NCBI GenBank assembly: GCA_000803105.1
Contig: JTDA01000018.1
Location: forward strand, 1 to 64,000
Direction: 5' to 3'
DNA from: Coprobacter secundus
GTDB lineage: Bacteria > Bacteroidota > Bacteroidia > Bacteroidales > Coprobacteraceae
DNA length: 64,000 bases
Both the position numbers and the translations under genes were made by a program. Shown in pieces: positions 1 to 5,687 of this stretch; position 1 is the first letter of the stretch, and each line of letters opens with the position of its first letter. A model generated the notes under the pieces. It had not been told where the DNA came from and searched no databases. It was given only the letters and a program-made list of their open reading frames with translations.

Positions 1-745
1 CTCCATTTGAAGGATCATTTAATTCCATATAAACCTTTTCATCCATCTCACCCTTTGTGATTTTATAATATCCTTCATCAGTTATACAATATAGCATACT
101 AATACCATTATTATTTAAGGGAGTAAAAGACATTTCATTGACGACAAGTACTTTGGACTGGACATTCAACGTTTCTTCTTCTCGAACACAGCATAACTTT
201 GGATTACGGATATGTTCCAACAGTTTTGAAGCTCTTTCTGCTACTGATACATCCTTATTTTGAATAAAACTTTCCAACAATTGAATATTCTGTCCTATTA
301 AATCCATAATACTTAGGTAGATAAATTGGCAATCAATTGTTTTTAATGTTTTAAGAGTTTCATTATCAAGGTTGCCGTCAAAATCTGAATCAAGAAGTAT
401 GGATTTGAGTTTCTCATATTTTTCTAAGTCTTTTTTTGATGGCTTAGAATCTTCTTGTTTATGAAACATGGCAGCTTCTACAATAACATTGATATGTTGT
501 AATATATTGCTGTTGTTTGCTTTATTGGTTGATAATAAGTAAAAATAGAATTTTAACCCCCAAGGACTAACTCTATATAAAGTCGCTTGATGCTCAAGTC
601 TATCTATGGCATATTGATAATCTTGTTCATCCGCTTTACCTTCATACATTTTGATAAAGCAATCCTTTAGCTGTTTGGAATTATTTTCATATGCCGTAGC
701 AAATCTATTCCACGGAAAATTATTCATACATATTAGAAAATCCAT
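1..745 (-). CDS. Immunity-like protein, HEAT-type pattern, C-terminus off the window
   Basis: The frame is open from the ATG at 745 to the left edge with no stop (about 248 residues seen), so the 3' end is missing. The N-terminal part reads NNFPWNRFATAY, then about 35 residues later a block ending EHQATLYRVSPWGL. This spacing of W..(L/F).TAY and HQ.T.(Y/W)...P is what I recall from HEAT-repeat-like immunity proteins beside polymorphic toxins; the family call is inference from that pattern. No signal peptide or membrane segment is visible, so it is probably cytoplasmic. It is the most recombinase-distal cassette seen in the array, with the 773-824 element just upstream of its start. Confidence 0.6.
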   Translation of the reverse strand, partial: MDFLICMNNFPWNRFATAYENNSKQLKDCFIKMYEGKADEQDYQYAIDRLEHQATLYRVSPWGLKFYFYLLSTNKANNSNILQHINVIVEAAMFHKQEDSKPSKKDLEKYEKLKSILLDSDFDGNLDNETLKTLKTIDCQFIYLSIMDLIGQNIQLLESFIQNKDVSVAERASKLLEHIRNPKLCCVREEETLNVQSKVLVVNEMSFTPLNNNGISMLYCITDEGYYKITKGEMDEKVYMELNDPSNG

Positions 746-772
746 AAACTCAAGTATTGTATTTATTTATGC

Positions 773-824
773 CTAATGGTTTGACAAGGAACGGCGTAAG
801 ACGTTATCTTTTCTCGTTAATAAT
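773..824 (-). repeat. attC-like element, copy 1
   Basis: On the plus strand it runs CTAATGGTT, then arm AAGGAACG, a short loop, arm CGTTATCTT with one extra A, then CGTTAATAAT. The arms pair except for the unpaired A at 806. It lies immediately 3' of the lipoprotein gene 829-1263 and differs by one base in its core from copy 5 (2698-2749), which lies 3' of the paralogous gene. The bulged hairpin between outer CTAA/TTAG-type boxes resembles integron attC sites; recombination activity is inferred. Confidence 0.7.
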
Positions 825-828
825 ACAT

Positions 829-1263
829 TTATAGCTCCTTAAAAGTTATATCATCCGACACTCCCAGTTCTTTCCGTTTGACTTCAAAATCCGTTTTACT
901 GAAAGCCCCGAATTTGTTTTCTTGCGCTTCCCATGCTTCTTGCGCGTTATTTACGGGAATGATGTAATATTCGGTCGTATTCTTGTCATAACGCTGCATG
1001 GATATGCCCATGCTGTCCTTCAAAGCACGATATGCCTTGACCAGAATAAAATCATCGTCATATCCCACTGCGTAAACACTCGCTCCGGTTATTCCCATAT
1101 AAGGCGCATCATTATCGTTTTGTCGGTGATAACACACATCCATATCTTCTTTGGTATCTACCGCTATCAAATAATAGTTCCCTGTAAGATGCCGTTCATA
1201 TATAAACTCGCAACTTTGCATTAGGGGCAACAATAAAAGGAGTAATGATATAACTGTTTTCAT
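829..1263 (-). CDS. Small lipoprotein, cassette gene (paralogue of 2754-3188)
   Basis: 144 residues. The N-terminus is a lipoprotein signal with lipobox LMQSC (Cys18), so the mature protein should be anchored in the envelope. An ATG farther upstream at 1338 would only add residues encoded by the neighbouring repeat, so I chose 1263, which also matches the paralogue. 130 of 144 residues are identical to the protein of 2754-3188. The tail (ENKFGAFSKTDFEVKRKEL) and the YYIIPVN block recall DUF3997-type lipoproteins, tentatively. Its location in a recombinase-linked array suggests an immunity or defence role, which is inference only. Confidence 0.75.
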   Translation of the reverse strand: MKTVISLLLLLLPLMQSCEFIYERHLTGNYYLIAVDTKEDMDVCYHRQNDNDAPYMGITGASVYAVGYDDDFILVKAYRALKDSMGISMQRYDKNTTEYYIIPVNNAQEAWEAQENKFGAFSKTDFEVKRKELGVSDDITFKEL

Positions 1264-1277
1264 GTGCTCAATTATTA

Positions 1278-1327
1278 TTAATGGTTCAGCAGGGAACGGC
1301 TTGCCGTTACCCTGCGTTGTTAGTGAT
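1278..1327 (-). repeat. attC-like element, copy 2
   Basis: TTAATGGTT box, arm GCAGGGAACGG at 1289-1299, arm CCGTTACCCTGC at 1304-1315, then GTTGTTAGTGAT. The arms pair perfectly except for one extra A. It lies 3' of the broken small gene 1332-1525 and 5' of the lipoprotein gene 829-1263. The sequence shared by the two lipoprotein cassettes ends here at TTAAT, just before GGTT, which places a cassette junction inside the left box. Confidence 0.7.
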
Positions 1328-1331
1328 ATTT

Positions 1332-1525
1332 TTACCATAATTCTTCTGCGGAGAAATCACCTAAGAAGAAATATAGCAGCATAATGATACTGAACAAAAT
1401 ATACATGCCTATCGAAAAGCATACTATCAATATTATTTTCTTTCCGATACTGTACTTTTTTTCCTAAACAAGAATAGCGAGAGTAAAATCGCTATGAGTA
1501 TAATAGTTATTGCACATACAATCAT
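1332..1525 (-). pseudogene. Small two-helix membrane protein with an apparent frameshift
   Basis: From the ATG at 1525 the frame reads a hydrophobic helix (MIVCAITIILIAILLSLFLF) followed by lysines, then meets a stop soon after a run of seven A (seven T on the plus strand at 1456-1462). In the next frame the reading continues KYSIGKK, a second hydrophobic helix and SAEELW, then TAA at 1332-1334. One more A in the run would join the two halves into a protein of about 64 residues with two membrane helices. This is either a broken cassette gene, a homopolymer sequencing error, or slippage during expression. No family recognised. The element at 1278-1327 sits at its 3' end. Confidence 0.5.
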
Positions 1526-1565
1526 ATACCTATATATTTTGAATTTGTAAATTATGCTGTTATCA

Positions 1566-1614
1566 CTAATGGTTAGCAGGGAACGGCTTGTCCGTTATCC
1601 TGCGTTGTTAGCAT
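1566..1614 (-). repeat. attC-like element, copy 3
   Basis: CTAATGGTT at 1566-1574, arm GCAGGGAACGG at 1576-1586, arm CCGTTATCCTGC at 1592-1603 with one extra A and one G-T pair, then GTTGTTAGCAT. It lies 3' of the gene 1627-2043. Its core is close to that of copy 2, although the attached genes are unrelated. Confidence 0.7.
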
Positions 1615-1626
1615 CATATTTAACTA

Positions 1627-2043
1627 TCAGCAGAAAGCGACATCTCCCGTTCCAACTTCAACAATATCATATTTGCCATCATTAATCCTTATCTTAATGC
1701 CACAACCATGCTCAATATCAAATTCAACTCTAAATTCCAGTCCAAACAATTCCTCTGCGTTCTGTTCAAACAAGACGAAAATATGTGTCAATTCAATATC
1801 CTGCATACATGCTTCAATTTTATAGGTATCTTTAGCCCATGCTATAACCGCACTACAAGCCAGACTATACCATTCTGACAGGTTATTGACAAATGTGGCA
1901 ATCTTTTCTTTATATTCATCTGTCAGTTCTTCTTCGGATGCAAACAAACCATCTGATAATGTGATACAAACCTCATCACTCAAATCTTTTAATGACACAT
2001 ACATTTCAAGATTTTCATTAAAAATTATTTCAGTCGCTTTCAT
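1627..2043 (-). CDS. Immunity-like cytoplasmic protein, cassette gene
   Basis: 138 residues, acidic, without signal peptide. The middle has a Trp-Tyr helix (SEWYSLACSAV), then a strand-rich part ending in FDIEHGCGIKI and VGTGDVAFC. The C-terminal EHG-x-GI-[KR]-x-[FI] followed by G-x-x-DVAF pattern recalls small immunity-type domains such as DUF6985; this assignment is from memory of the pattern and tentative. It starts 22 bases from the element at 2071 and ends 13 bases from copy 3, so almost nothing but the gene and its 3' hairpin makes up the unit, as expected for a cassette. Confidence 0.65.
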   Translation of the reverse strand: MKATEIIFNENLEMYVSLKDLSDEVCITLSDGLFASEEELTDEYKEKIATFVNNLSEWYSLACSAVIAWAKDTYKIEACMQDIELTHIFVLFEQNAEELFGLEFRVEFDIEHGCGIKIRINDGKYDIVEVGTGDVAFC

Positions 2044-2070
2044 ATTTTATTGTTTTTAGTTATGTTGATG

Positions 2071-2119
2071 CTAATGGTTAGAAAGGAGCATCGTCAGATG
2101 CTATCTTTCGTTGTTAGAT
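2071..2119 (-). repeat. attC-like element, copy 4
   Basis: CTAATGGTT at 2071-2079, arm GAAAGGAGCATC at 2081-2092, loop GTCA, arm GATGCTATCTTTC at 2097-2109 with one extra A, then GTTGTTAGAT. The right end fits the integron GTTRRRY box. The stem bases differ from the other copies but stay complementary, which supports selection on the hairpin. The stop codon of gene 2094-2687 falls inside the loop. Confidence 0.7.
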
Positions 2120-2687
2120 ATTTATTGTCCTTTCCCACTTGGGAGCATGGAACAAAAGTTGCCTTTATAATTTGATTATTACAGTTAAATGGCACATAAT
2201 CCACCTTGCTATCAATACTTAACGTATCACTTAGCTGCTTCAAATGGGAATGCTCATTTCGCAACAAGACTTCCGCTTTTGAAAAGTCCACAGAACTGTA
2301 TATCGGATAGAAACCGGAAAAGCAAGTAGGCGTTATGTAAACAATTTGGCTTTCATAATCAAAGAATAAAAAACGATTCCCATCCGCTACATTATCATAC
2401 ACGGCAAAGCAAGCAAACTTTCCCACTCCATTGATTGTATAGCTTTGCATGAAGTCAATACTGCTATCATCTACCGCTTCTAACTCAAAAACAACACGCT
2501 TTTTGCCTTGTTGATTAAAACACAGCCTATATAGAATTTCAAATTCTGTTTCTTCTGTTTCTATATAAAGGGTATCTTGTTCAGTCAAAGAACTATACTT
2601 GGCTGGATTTTGTTCCACATAGCCGTTTTTCGCTATAACACAGCAAAGTGGGAAAAGGAGCAAACTATATAATACAAATATTCTCAT
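2094..2687 (-). CDS. Secreted protein of unknown function, cassette gene
   Basis: 197 residues starting with a signal peptide (MRIFVLYSLLLFPLCCVIA), so it is exported; the double Cys may allow lipidation but the lipobox is poor. The rest is strand-rich and aromatic, with no family I recognise. The last nine residues (LTTKDSI region) are encoded by the recombination element itself: the TGA lies at 2094-2096 in the hairpin loop of 2071-2119. Translation therefore runs into the site, which may mean the natural C-terminus was trimmed or extended when the cassette formed. Confidence 0.65.
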   Translation of the reverse strand: MRIFVLYSLLLFPLCCVIAKNGYVEQNPAKYSSLTEQDTLYIETEETEFEILYRLCFNQQGKKRVVFELEAVDDSSIDFMQSYTINGVGKFACFAVYDNVADGNRFLFFDYESQIVYITPTCFSGFYPIYSSVDFSKAEVLLRNEHSHLKQLSDTLSIDSKVDYVPFNCNNQIIKATFVPCSQVGKDNKYLTTKDSI

Positions 2688-2697
2688 GTCTTTATAT

Positions 2698-2749
2698 CTA
2701 ATGGTTTGAAAAGGAACGGCGTAAGACGTTATCTTTTCTTGTTAATAAT
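2698..2749 (-). repeat. attC-like element, copy 5
   Basis: CTAATGGTT at 2698-2706, arm AAAAGGAACG, loop GCGTAAGA, arm CGTTATCTTTT with one extra A, then TTGTTAATAAT. From the hairpin to the right end it differs from copy 1 by a single base (C to T). Copies 1 and 5 sit at the 3' ends of the two paralogous lipoprotein genes, so gene and hairpin were duplicated together. Confidence 0.7.
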
Positions 2750-2753
2750 ATAT

Positions 2754-3188
2754 TTATAGCCTCTTGAAAGTTATATCATCCGACACTCCCAATTCTTTCC
2801 GTTTAACTTCAAAGTCCTTTTTACTGAATGCCCCGAATTTGTTTTCTTGTGCTTCCCATGCTTCTTGTGTGTTATTTACGGGAATGATGTAATATTCGGT
2901 TGTATTCTTATCATAACGGGGTAAGGAAATTCCTATGCTGTCCCTCAAAGCACGATATGCCTTGACAAGAATAAAATCATTGTCATATCCCACTGCGTAA
3001 ACACTTGCTCCGGTTATTCCCGTATAAGGCGCATCATCATCGTTTTGTTGGTGATAACACACATCCATATCTTCTTTGGTATCTACCGCTATCAAATAAT
3101 AGTTCCCAGTAAGATGACGTTCATATACGAACCCGCAACTTTGCATTAGGGGCAACAATAAAAAAAGTAATGATATAACTGTTTTCAT
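2754..3188 (-). CDS. Small lipoprotein, recombinase-proximal cassette gene
   Basis: 144 residues, lipobox LMQSC with Cys18, 14 substitutions against the protein of 829-1263 and the same length. It is the cassette nearest to the recombinase gene, the place where a newly captured cassette would lie if the system inserts like an integron. The 17 bases upstream of the ATG match those upstream of 829-1263 up to TTAAT and then diverge. Function unknown; envelope anchoring and array context make an immunity role plausible. Confidence 0.75.
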   Translation of the reverse strand: MKTVISLLFLLLPLMQSCGFVYERHLTGNYYLIAVDTKEDMDVCYHQQNDDDAPYTGITGASVYAVGYDNDFILVKAYRALRDSIGISLPRYDKNTTEYYIIPVNNTQEAWEAQENKFGAFSKKDFEVKRKELGVSDDITFKRL

Positions 3189-3219
3189 GCGCTCAATTAT
3201 TATTAATTTGTTTATAAAT

Positions 3220-3266
3220 ACACCTGTAGGTATAGGATATTTCGATAACCGACACCTGGCAGGTGT
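3220..3266. repeat. Possible primary recombination site (attI-like): repeated ACACCTG
   Basis: ACACCTG occurs at 3220-3226 and again at 3252-3258, 32 bases apart; the second copy is half of a perfect palindrome, ACACCTG-G-CAGGTGT (3252-3266). The block sits between the first cassette and the recombinase stop codon, with the cassette boundary (TTAAT, about 3199-3203) close by. Short paired recombinase-binding motifs beside the integrase gene are what an insertion site would look like. That the recombinase binds here is inference. No good TANNTTTG promoter for the cassettes was found in this gap. Confidence 0.45.
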
Positions 3267-3292
3267 GTTTCCTAATCTCTAATAGCCGCACC

Positions 3293-4399
3293 CTACGAAT
3301 CATCCAGCGAATCAAGCGGATTTGGGATTTTAGCTTTGTGTGCATTCGATGTATGAAGATATATGGCTGTAGTCTTTATGTCGTTGTGTCCCAACAGTTC
3401 CTGTATCGTGTGCAAGTCTGTCCCTTGTTCCAAAAGGTGGGTGGCAAACGAGTGGCGGAGCATGTGTACATGCACTCGGTGCTTGATGCCCGCACGTTGT
3501 GCGGCTTCTTTCAGCACTTTCACCAATGCGCTTGCCGAGTATGGTTCTCCGGGCGTTTCGCCCTCAAACAGCCATTTCTTCGGTCGGTATTCACGGAAGT
3601 ACCGCCGCAGCTCTTCCAGCAGCTTGGGCGAAAGCAGCGAGTAGCGGCATTTCTTGCCCTTGCCCATGATACGCACGGACATCATTTCGCTGTTGATGTC
3701 TTTTGGTGTGAGGTTCAGCAATTCACTACGCCGCAATCCGGCTGAATAAACCAAGGAAATCATGCAGTGATGCTTGATGTTGGACAGTTGGTCGAGGATG
3801 CGTTTTATCTCGTTCTTGCTCAATACTTCCGGGACGGTCTTGTATTCTTTGGCTCGTGTGATGCCGCCGTAATACTGCCGTTTCCCGCCTTTCACCTGCT
3901 CGTAGTAGAACTTGATGGCGTTGATGCGCATATTCTGCTGTGAAACAGAAATTTTCTTTTCGTTTACAAGATAAAGAATGTACCTGTTGATGTCCGCCAC
4001 TTTCAGGCGGTCGATGTTGCGCCCTTTGTGGTACTCCACGAAGTCGCTGAAATAAGCCCGGTAGGTCTTTATGGTGGATGGGCTGTAGCGTTTCTGTTCC
4101 AGTAGTTCCAGATAGCCTTCCGGCAGCGTGTATTCCCTCTTGGGTCTGGGATGCCGCACATATACCCGGCTGTAATCAATATAGGCATGGGGAGAATAGC
4201 GGTCGTAGAAATCCGACAGCTTGAAAACAGCAGCCGCCATGCAAGCGGAATCCTTGCCGGTCATTTCCACGCCTGTATCCTGGGCGAGCAGCAGGGGGAT
4301 TGCCCCGTTTCCTGCATACTCTATCCGGACATAATCCACACCATCCTTTTCTTCCTTGTGAAGAACGATGCTTCCTCTTTGCCTCTGAGCCTTGTCCAT
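3293..4399 (-). CDS. Tyrosine recombinase, XerC/XerD-like, with N-terminal extension
   Basis: 368 residues. The catalytic set is complete: Arg223 (GLRRSELL), Lys247 (GKGKK), His312-x-x-Arg315 (HMLR), His338 (LLGHND) and Tyr347 (AIYLHTS), with spacings equal to those of XerD. Residues about 95-180 form the SAM-like core-binding domain. The first ~90 residues are an additional domain not found in XerC/D; Bacteroidales integrases often carry one. The gene is clearly richer in GC than its surroundings, a sign of separate origin. It points toward the cassette row, in the same direction as the cassette genes, unlike classical integrons where intI is divergent. Its promoter lies under a palindrome (4446-4471), so it is probably repressed by the adjacent TetR protein. 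Likely role: insertion and excision of cassettes. Confidence 0.9.
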   Translation of the reverse strand: MDKAQRQRGSIVLHKEEKDGVDYVRIEYAGNGAIPLLLAQDTGVEMTGKDSACMAAAVFKLSDFYDRYSPHAYIDYSRVYVRHPRPKREYTLPEGYLELLEQKRYSPSTIKTYRAYFSDFVEYHKGRNIDRLKVADINRYILYLVNEKKISVSQQNMRINAIKFYYEQVKGGKRQYYGGITRAKEYKTVPEVLSKNEIKRILDQLSNIKHHCMISLVYSAGLRRSELLNLTPKDINSEMMSVRIMGKGKKCRYSLLSPKLLEELRRYFREYRPKKWLFEGETPGEPYSASALVKVLKEAAQRAGIKHRVHVHMLRHSFATHLLEQGTDLHTIQELLGHNDIKTTAIYLHTSNAHKAKIPNPLDSLDDS

Positions 4400-4424
4400 G
4401 TCGTCGAATTTTGCTTCATGGCTT

Positions 4425-4471
4425 CAAAGGTAGTGAAAAAACGGTATATTTTGAACAATCGTTCAAAATAT
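4425..4471 (-). promoter_or_regulatory. Recombinase promoter with TetR-type operator
   Basis: On the minus strand a -7 box TACCTTTG lies at 4432-4425, 26 bases before the recombinase ATG. Upstream, 4446-4471 is a perfect palindrome with 11-bp arms (ATATTTTGAAC, 4-base spacer, GTTCAAAATAT), which covers the place of the -33 box. Its size and symmetry fit an operator for the TetR protein encoded directly upstream (4496-5107). Binding would block the promoter. Ligand unknown. Confidence 0.65.
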
Positions 4472-4495
4472 GGAAGTTAAAAAGACTAAACGGCG

Positions 4496-5107
4496 TCAGG
4501 CTTTAAGCAGGGAATAGATATAGCGGAAGTTTTTCTCCAGTTCGTCCACGTCCAGACCGTTCAGGAACGCCTGTTCGTAGGACAGTCCGAGAAACATCTG
4601 CCGGAACAGGGCTGCCGCTTTCTTCACGTCCGTGTCGCTCCCGATTTCTCCGCTTTCCTTCGCTTTCTGTATGACTTTCTCCCAAAGTTCATAGTCCAGT
4701 TGGAAAATCCGCTCGATTTTTTGCTTGATGTCCGGATAGTACATGCGCACTTGCGAGAGAAAATGGAAGTAATAGGAATTAAGGCTGCAATCATGCGGGC
4801 TGTGGTTATCGCCAATCAGTTCGAGAATCCTTTTCATGGAAGCGGCTACTCCCGCCACGTATTGCCCGACAAATTCCGCCAACGTATCGGCGGGAGCGGC
4901 AAACTTGTTGTCCGGCTTGTGTATTTGCAGCACATACTTGTCCACCACAGCCATGAACAAGTCCAGCTTGTGCGGAAAATAATAGACGATGCCCGTCTTG
5001 GTCAGTCCGCAGGCTCTGGCAAGCGTGATGATGCTTGCCTTCTCATAGTTCATCCTGACAAATACCCCGAATGCCCTGTCAATGATTTCTTCCCGGTTTG
5101 TTATCAT
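4496..5107 (-). CDS. TetR/AcrR-family repressor
   Basis: 203 residues. Residues about 1-50 hold the winged TetR helix-turn-helix (IIDRAFGVFVRMNYEKASI, then LARACGLTKTGIVYYFPHK). The C-terminal two thirds are helical and ligand-binding in this family, with no recognisable specificity. It lies 96 bases upstream of the recombinase and shares its raised GC. A 26-bp palindrome between the two genes is the obvious operator. A near-consensus -7 box (TATCTTCG) precedes the gene. Likely function: control of recombinase expression; the inducing signal cannot be read from sequence. Confidence 0.85.
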   Translation of the reverse strand: MITNREEIIDRAFGVFVRMNYEKASIITLARACGLTKTGIVYYFPHKLDLFMAVVDKYVLQIHKPDNKFAAPADTLAEFVGQYVAGVAASMKRILELIGDNHSPHDCSLNSYYFHFLSQVRMYYPDIKQKIERIFQLDYELWEKVIQKAKESGEIGSDTDVKKAAALFRQMFLGLSYEQAFLNGLDVDELEKNFRYIYSLLKA

Positions 5108-5174
5108 ACACCTTTGTTTTTAATAGGACACGAAGATACGGATTTTATTTCAATCATTTGCAACACAGTGATTT

Positions 5175-5227
5175 TTAGTGCAAGGTGCAAGCATATATCT
5201 ATATATATGGCTTGCACCTTGCACTAA
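5175..5227. repeat. 18-bp perfect inverted repeat
   Basis: TTAGTGCAAGGTGCAAGC at 5175-5192 and its exact complement at 5210-5227, separated by a 17-base AT run. It lies upstream of the TetR gene and before the low-GC chromosomal region resumes. There is no T tract on either side, so it is not an ordinary terminator. It could mark the edge of the mobile unit or be a regulatory hairpin. Confidence 0.6.
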
Positions 5228-5252
5228 CCCCAGAATATTTATTATCAACTAC

Positions 5253-5283
5253 TTGTTCATTTCAAAATAAACTTGTATCTTTG
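5253..5283 (+). promoter_or_regulatory. Bacteroidetes-type promoter for a possible small RNA
   Basis: TTG at 5253-5255, 20 bases, then TATCTTTG at 5276-5283, a full match to the -33/-7 consensus. Transcription would start near 5290 on the plus strand. No protein gene follows on that strand until 6380, and a strong terminator stands at 5457-5496. Confidence 0.55.
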
Positions 5284-5289
5284 CACCTG

Positions 5290-5497
5290 AAAGTTACGCA
5301 GGCAGACAACGGTCAAAGTCGGACAAAAAAGCGATTGAAAATCGTTACTGTTTCGTTACCTTAATGAAGCATTGAACAAGAAGTAGCTAAAATACAGGCG
5401 GTTAGAGTTATAGGTTCAAAAACCTGTCTTTCCGCTGTATTAGTTAAACAATAAATAAAAAGTTCCATAAATTGTTGAATTTATGAAACTTTTTTTA
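5290..5497 (+). ncRNA. Candidate small RNA of about 200 nt
   Basis: The segment lies between a consensus promoter and a terminator and holds no credible reading frame. It contains local hairpins: GCGATT-gaa-AATCGT near 5330, and a nested structure at about 5390-5440 in which ATACAG-CGG pairs with CCGCTGTAT around AGGTT-caaa-AACCT. The latter looks a little like the 3' end of a tRNA (T-arm plus CTTTCCGCT), but no 5' half exists, so it may also be a relic of an integration site. No known RNA family recognised. Confidence 0.35.
5457..5496 (+). terminator. Rho-independent terminator
   Basis: AAAAAGTTCCATAAAT pairs with ATTTATGAAACTTTTT (one mismatch) around a 6-base loop, followed by further T. 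It would end the candidate small RNA. The A run on the other side makes it potentially bidirectional. Confidence 0.7.
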
Positions 5498-5615
5498 TAT
5501 TCTTTTATCTCCTTAAAGTAAATATCTTTGCCAGATTCGACAAACCCTTAAACATATTGAAATAATTAAAAAAGTTTTACAACTTAAAAAATAATTTATA
5601 TTGATATGGATTCTG

Positions 5616-5667
5616 ATAACCAAAGGGGTACCGCTTAAAAAATGTAAAGTGGTACCCCTTTGGTTAT
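5616..5667. repeat. Long stem-loop downstream of the PepSY-like gene
   Basis: ATAACCAAAGGGGTACC at 5616-5632 pairs perfectly with GGTACCCCTTTGGTTAT at 5651-5667, extended by a G-T pair and more. It lies 20 bases beyond the stop of 5688-6131. There is no clear T tract, so it may protect the 3' end of the mRNA rather than terminate it. The rest of the gap 5500-5690 shows nothing recognisable. Confidence 0.55.
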
Positions 5668-5687
5668 AGACTTTGAGATTCAATGTA

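Noticed and set aside
1..3290. CRISPR array as an explanation for the regularly spaced repeats.
   Set aside because: The spacing is several hundred bases, the intervals hold genes, and the repeats vary with conserved pairing, unlike CRISPR.
3363..3745. Long open frames on the plus strand opposite the recombinase.
   Set aside because: They are a by-product of the higher GC there; the opposite frame has the full recombinase signature.
5390..5445. A tRNA-like 3' end (AGGTTCAAAA and CTTTCCGCT).
   Set aside because: No D arm, anticodon arm or 5' acceptor strand is present, and the T-arm is irregular. Not annotated as tRNA.
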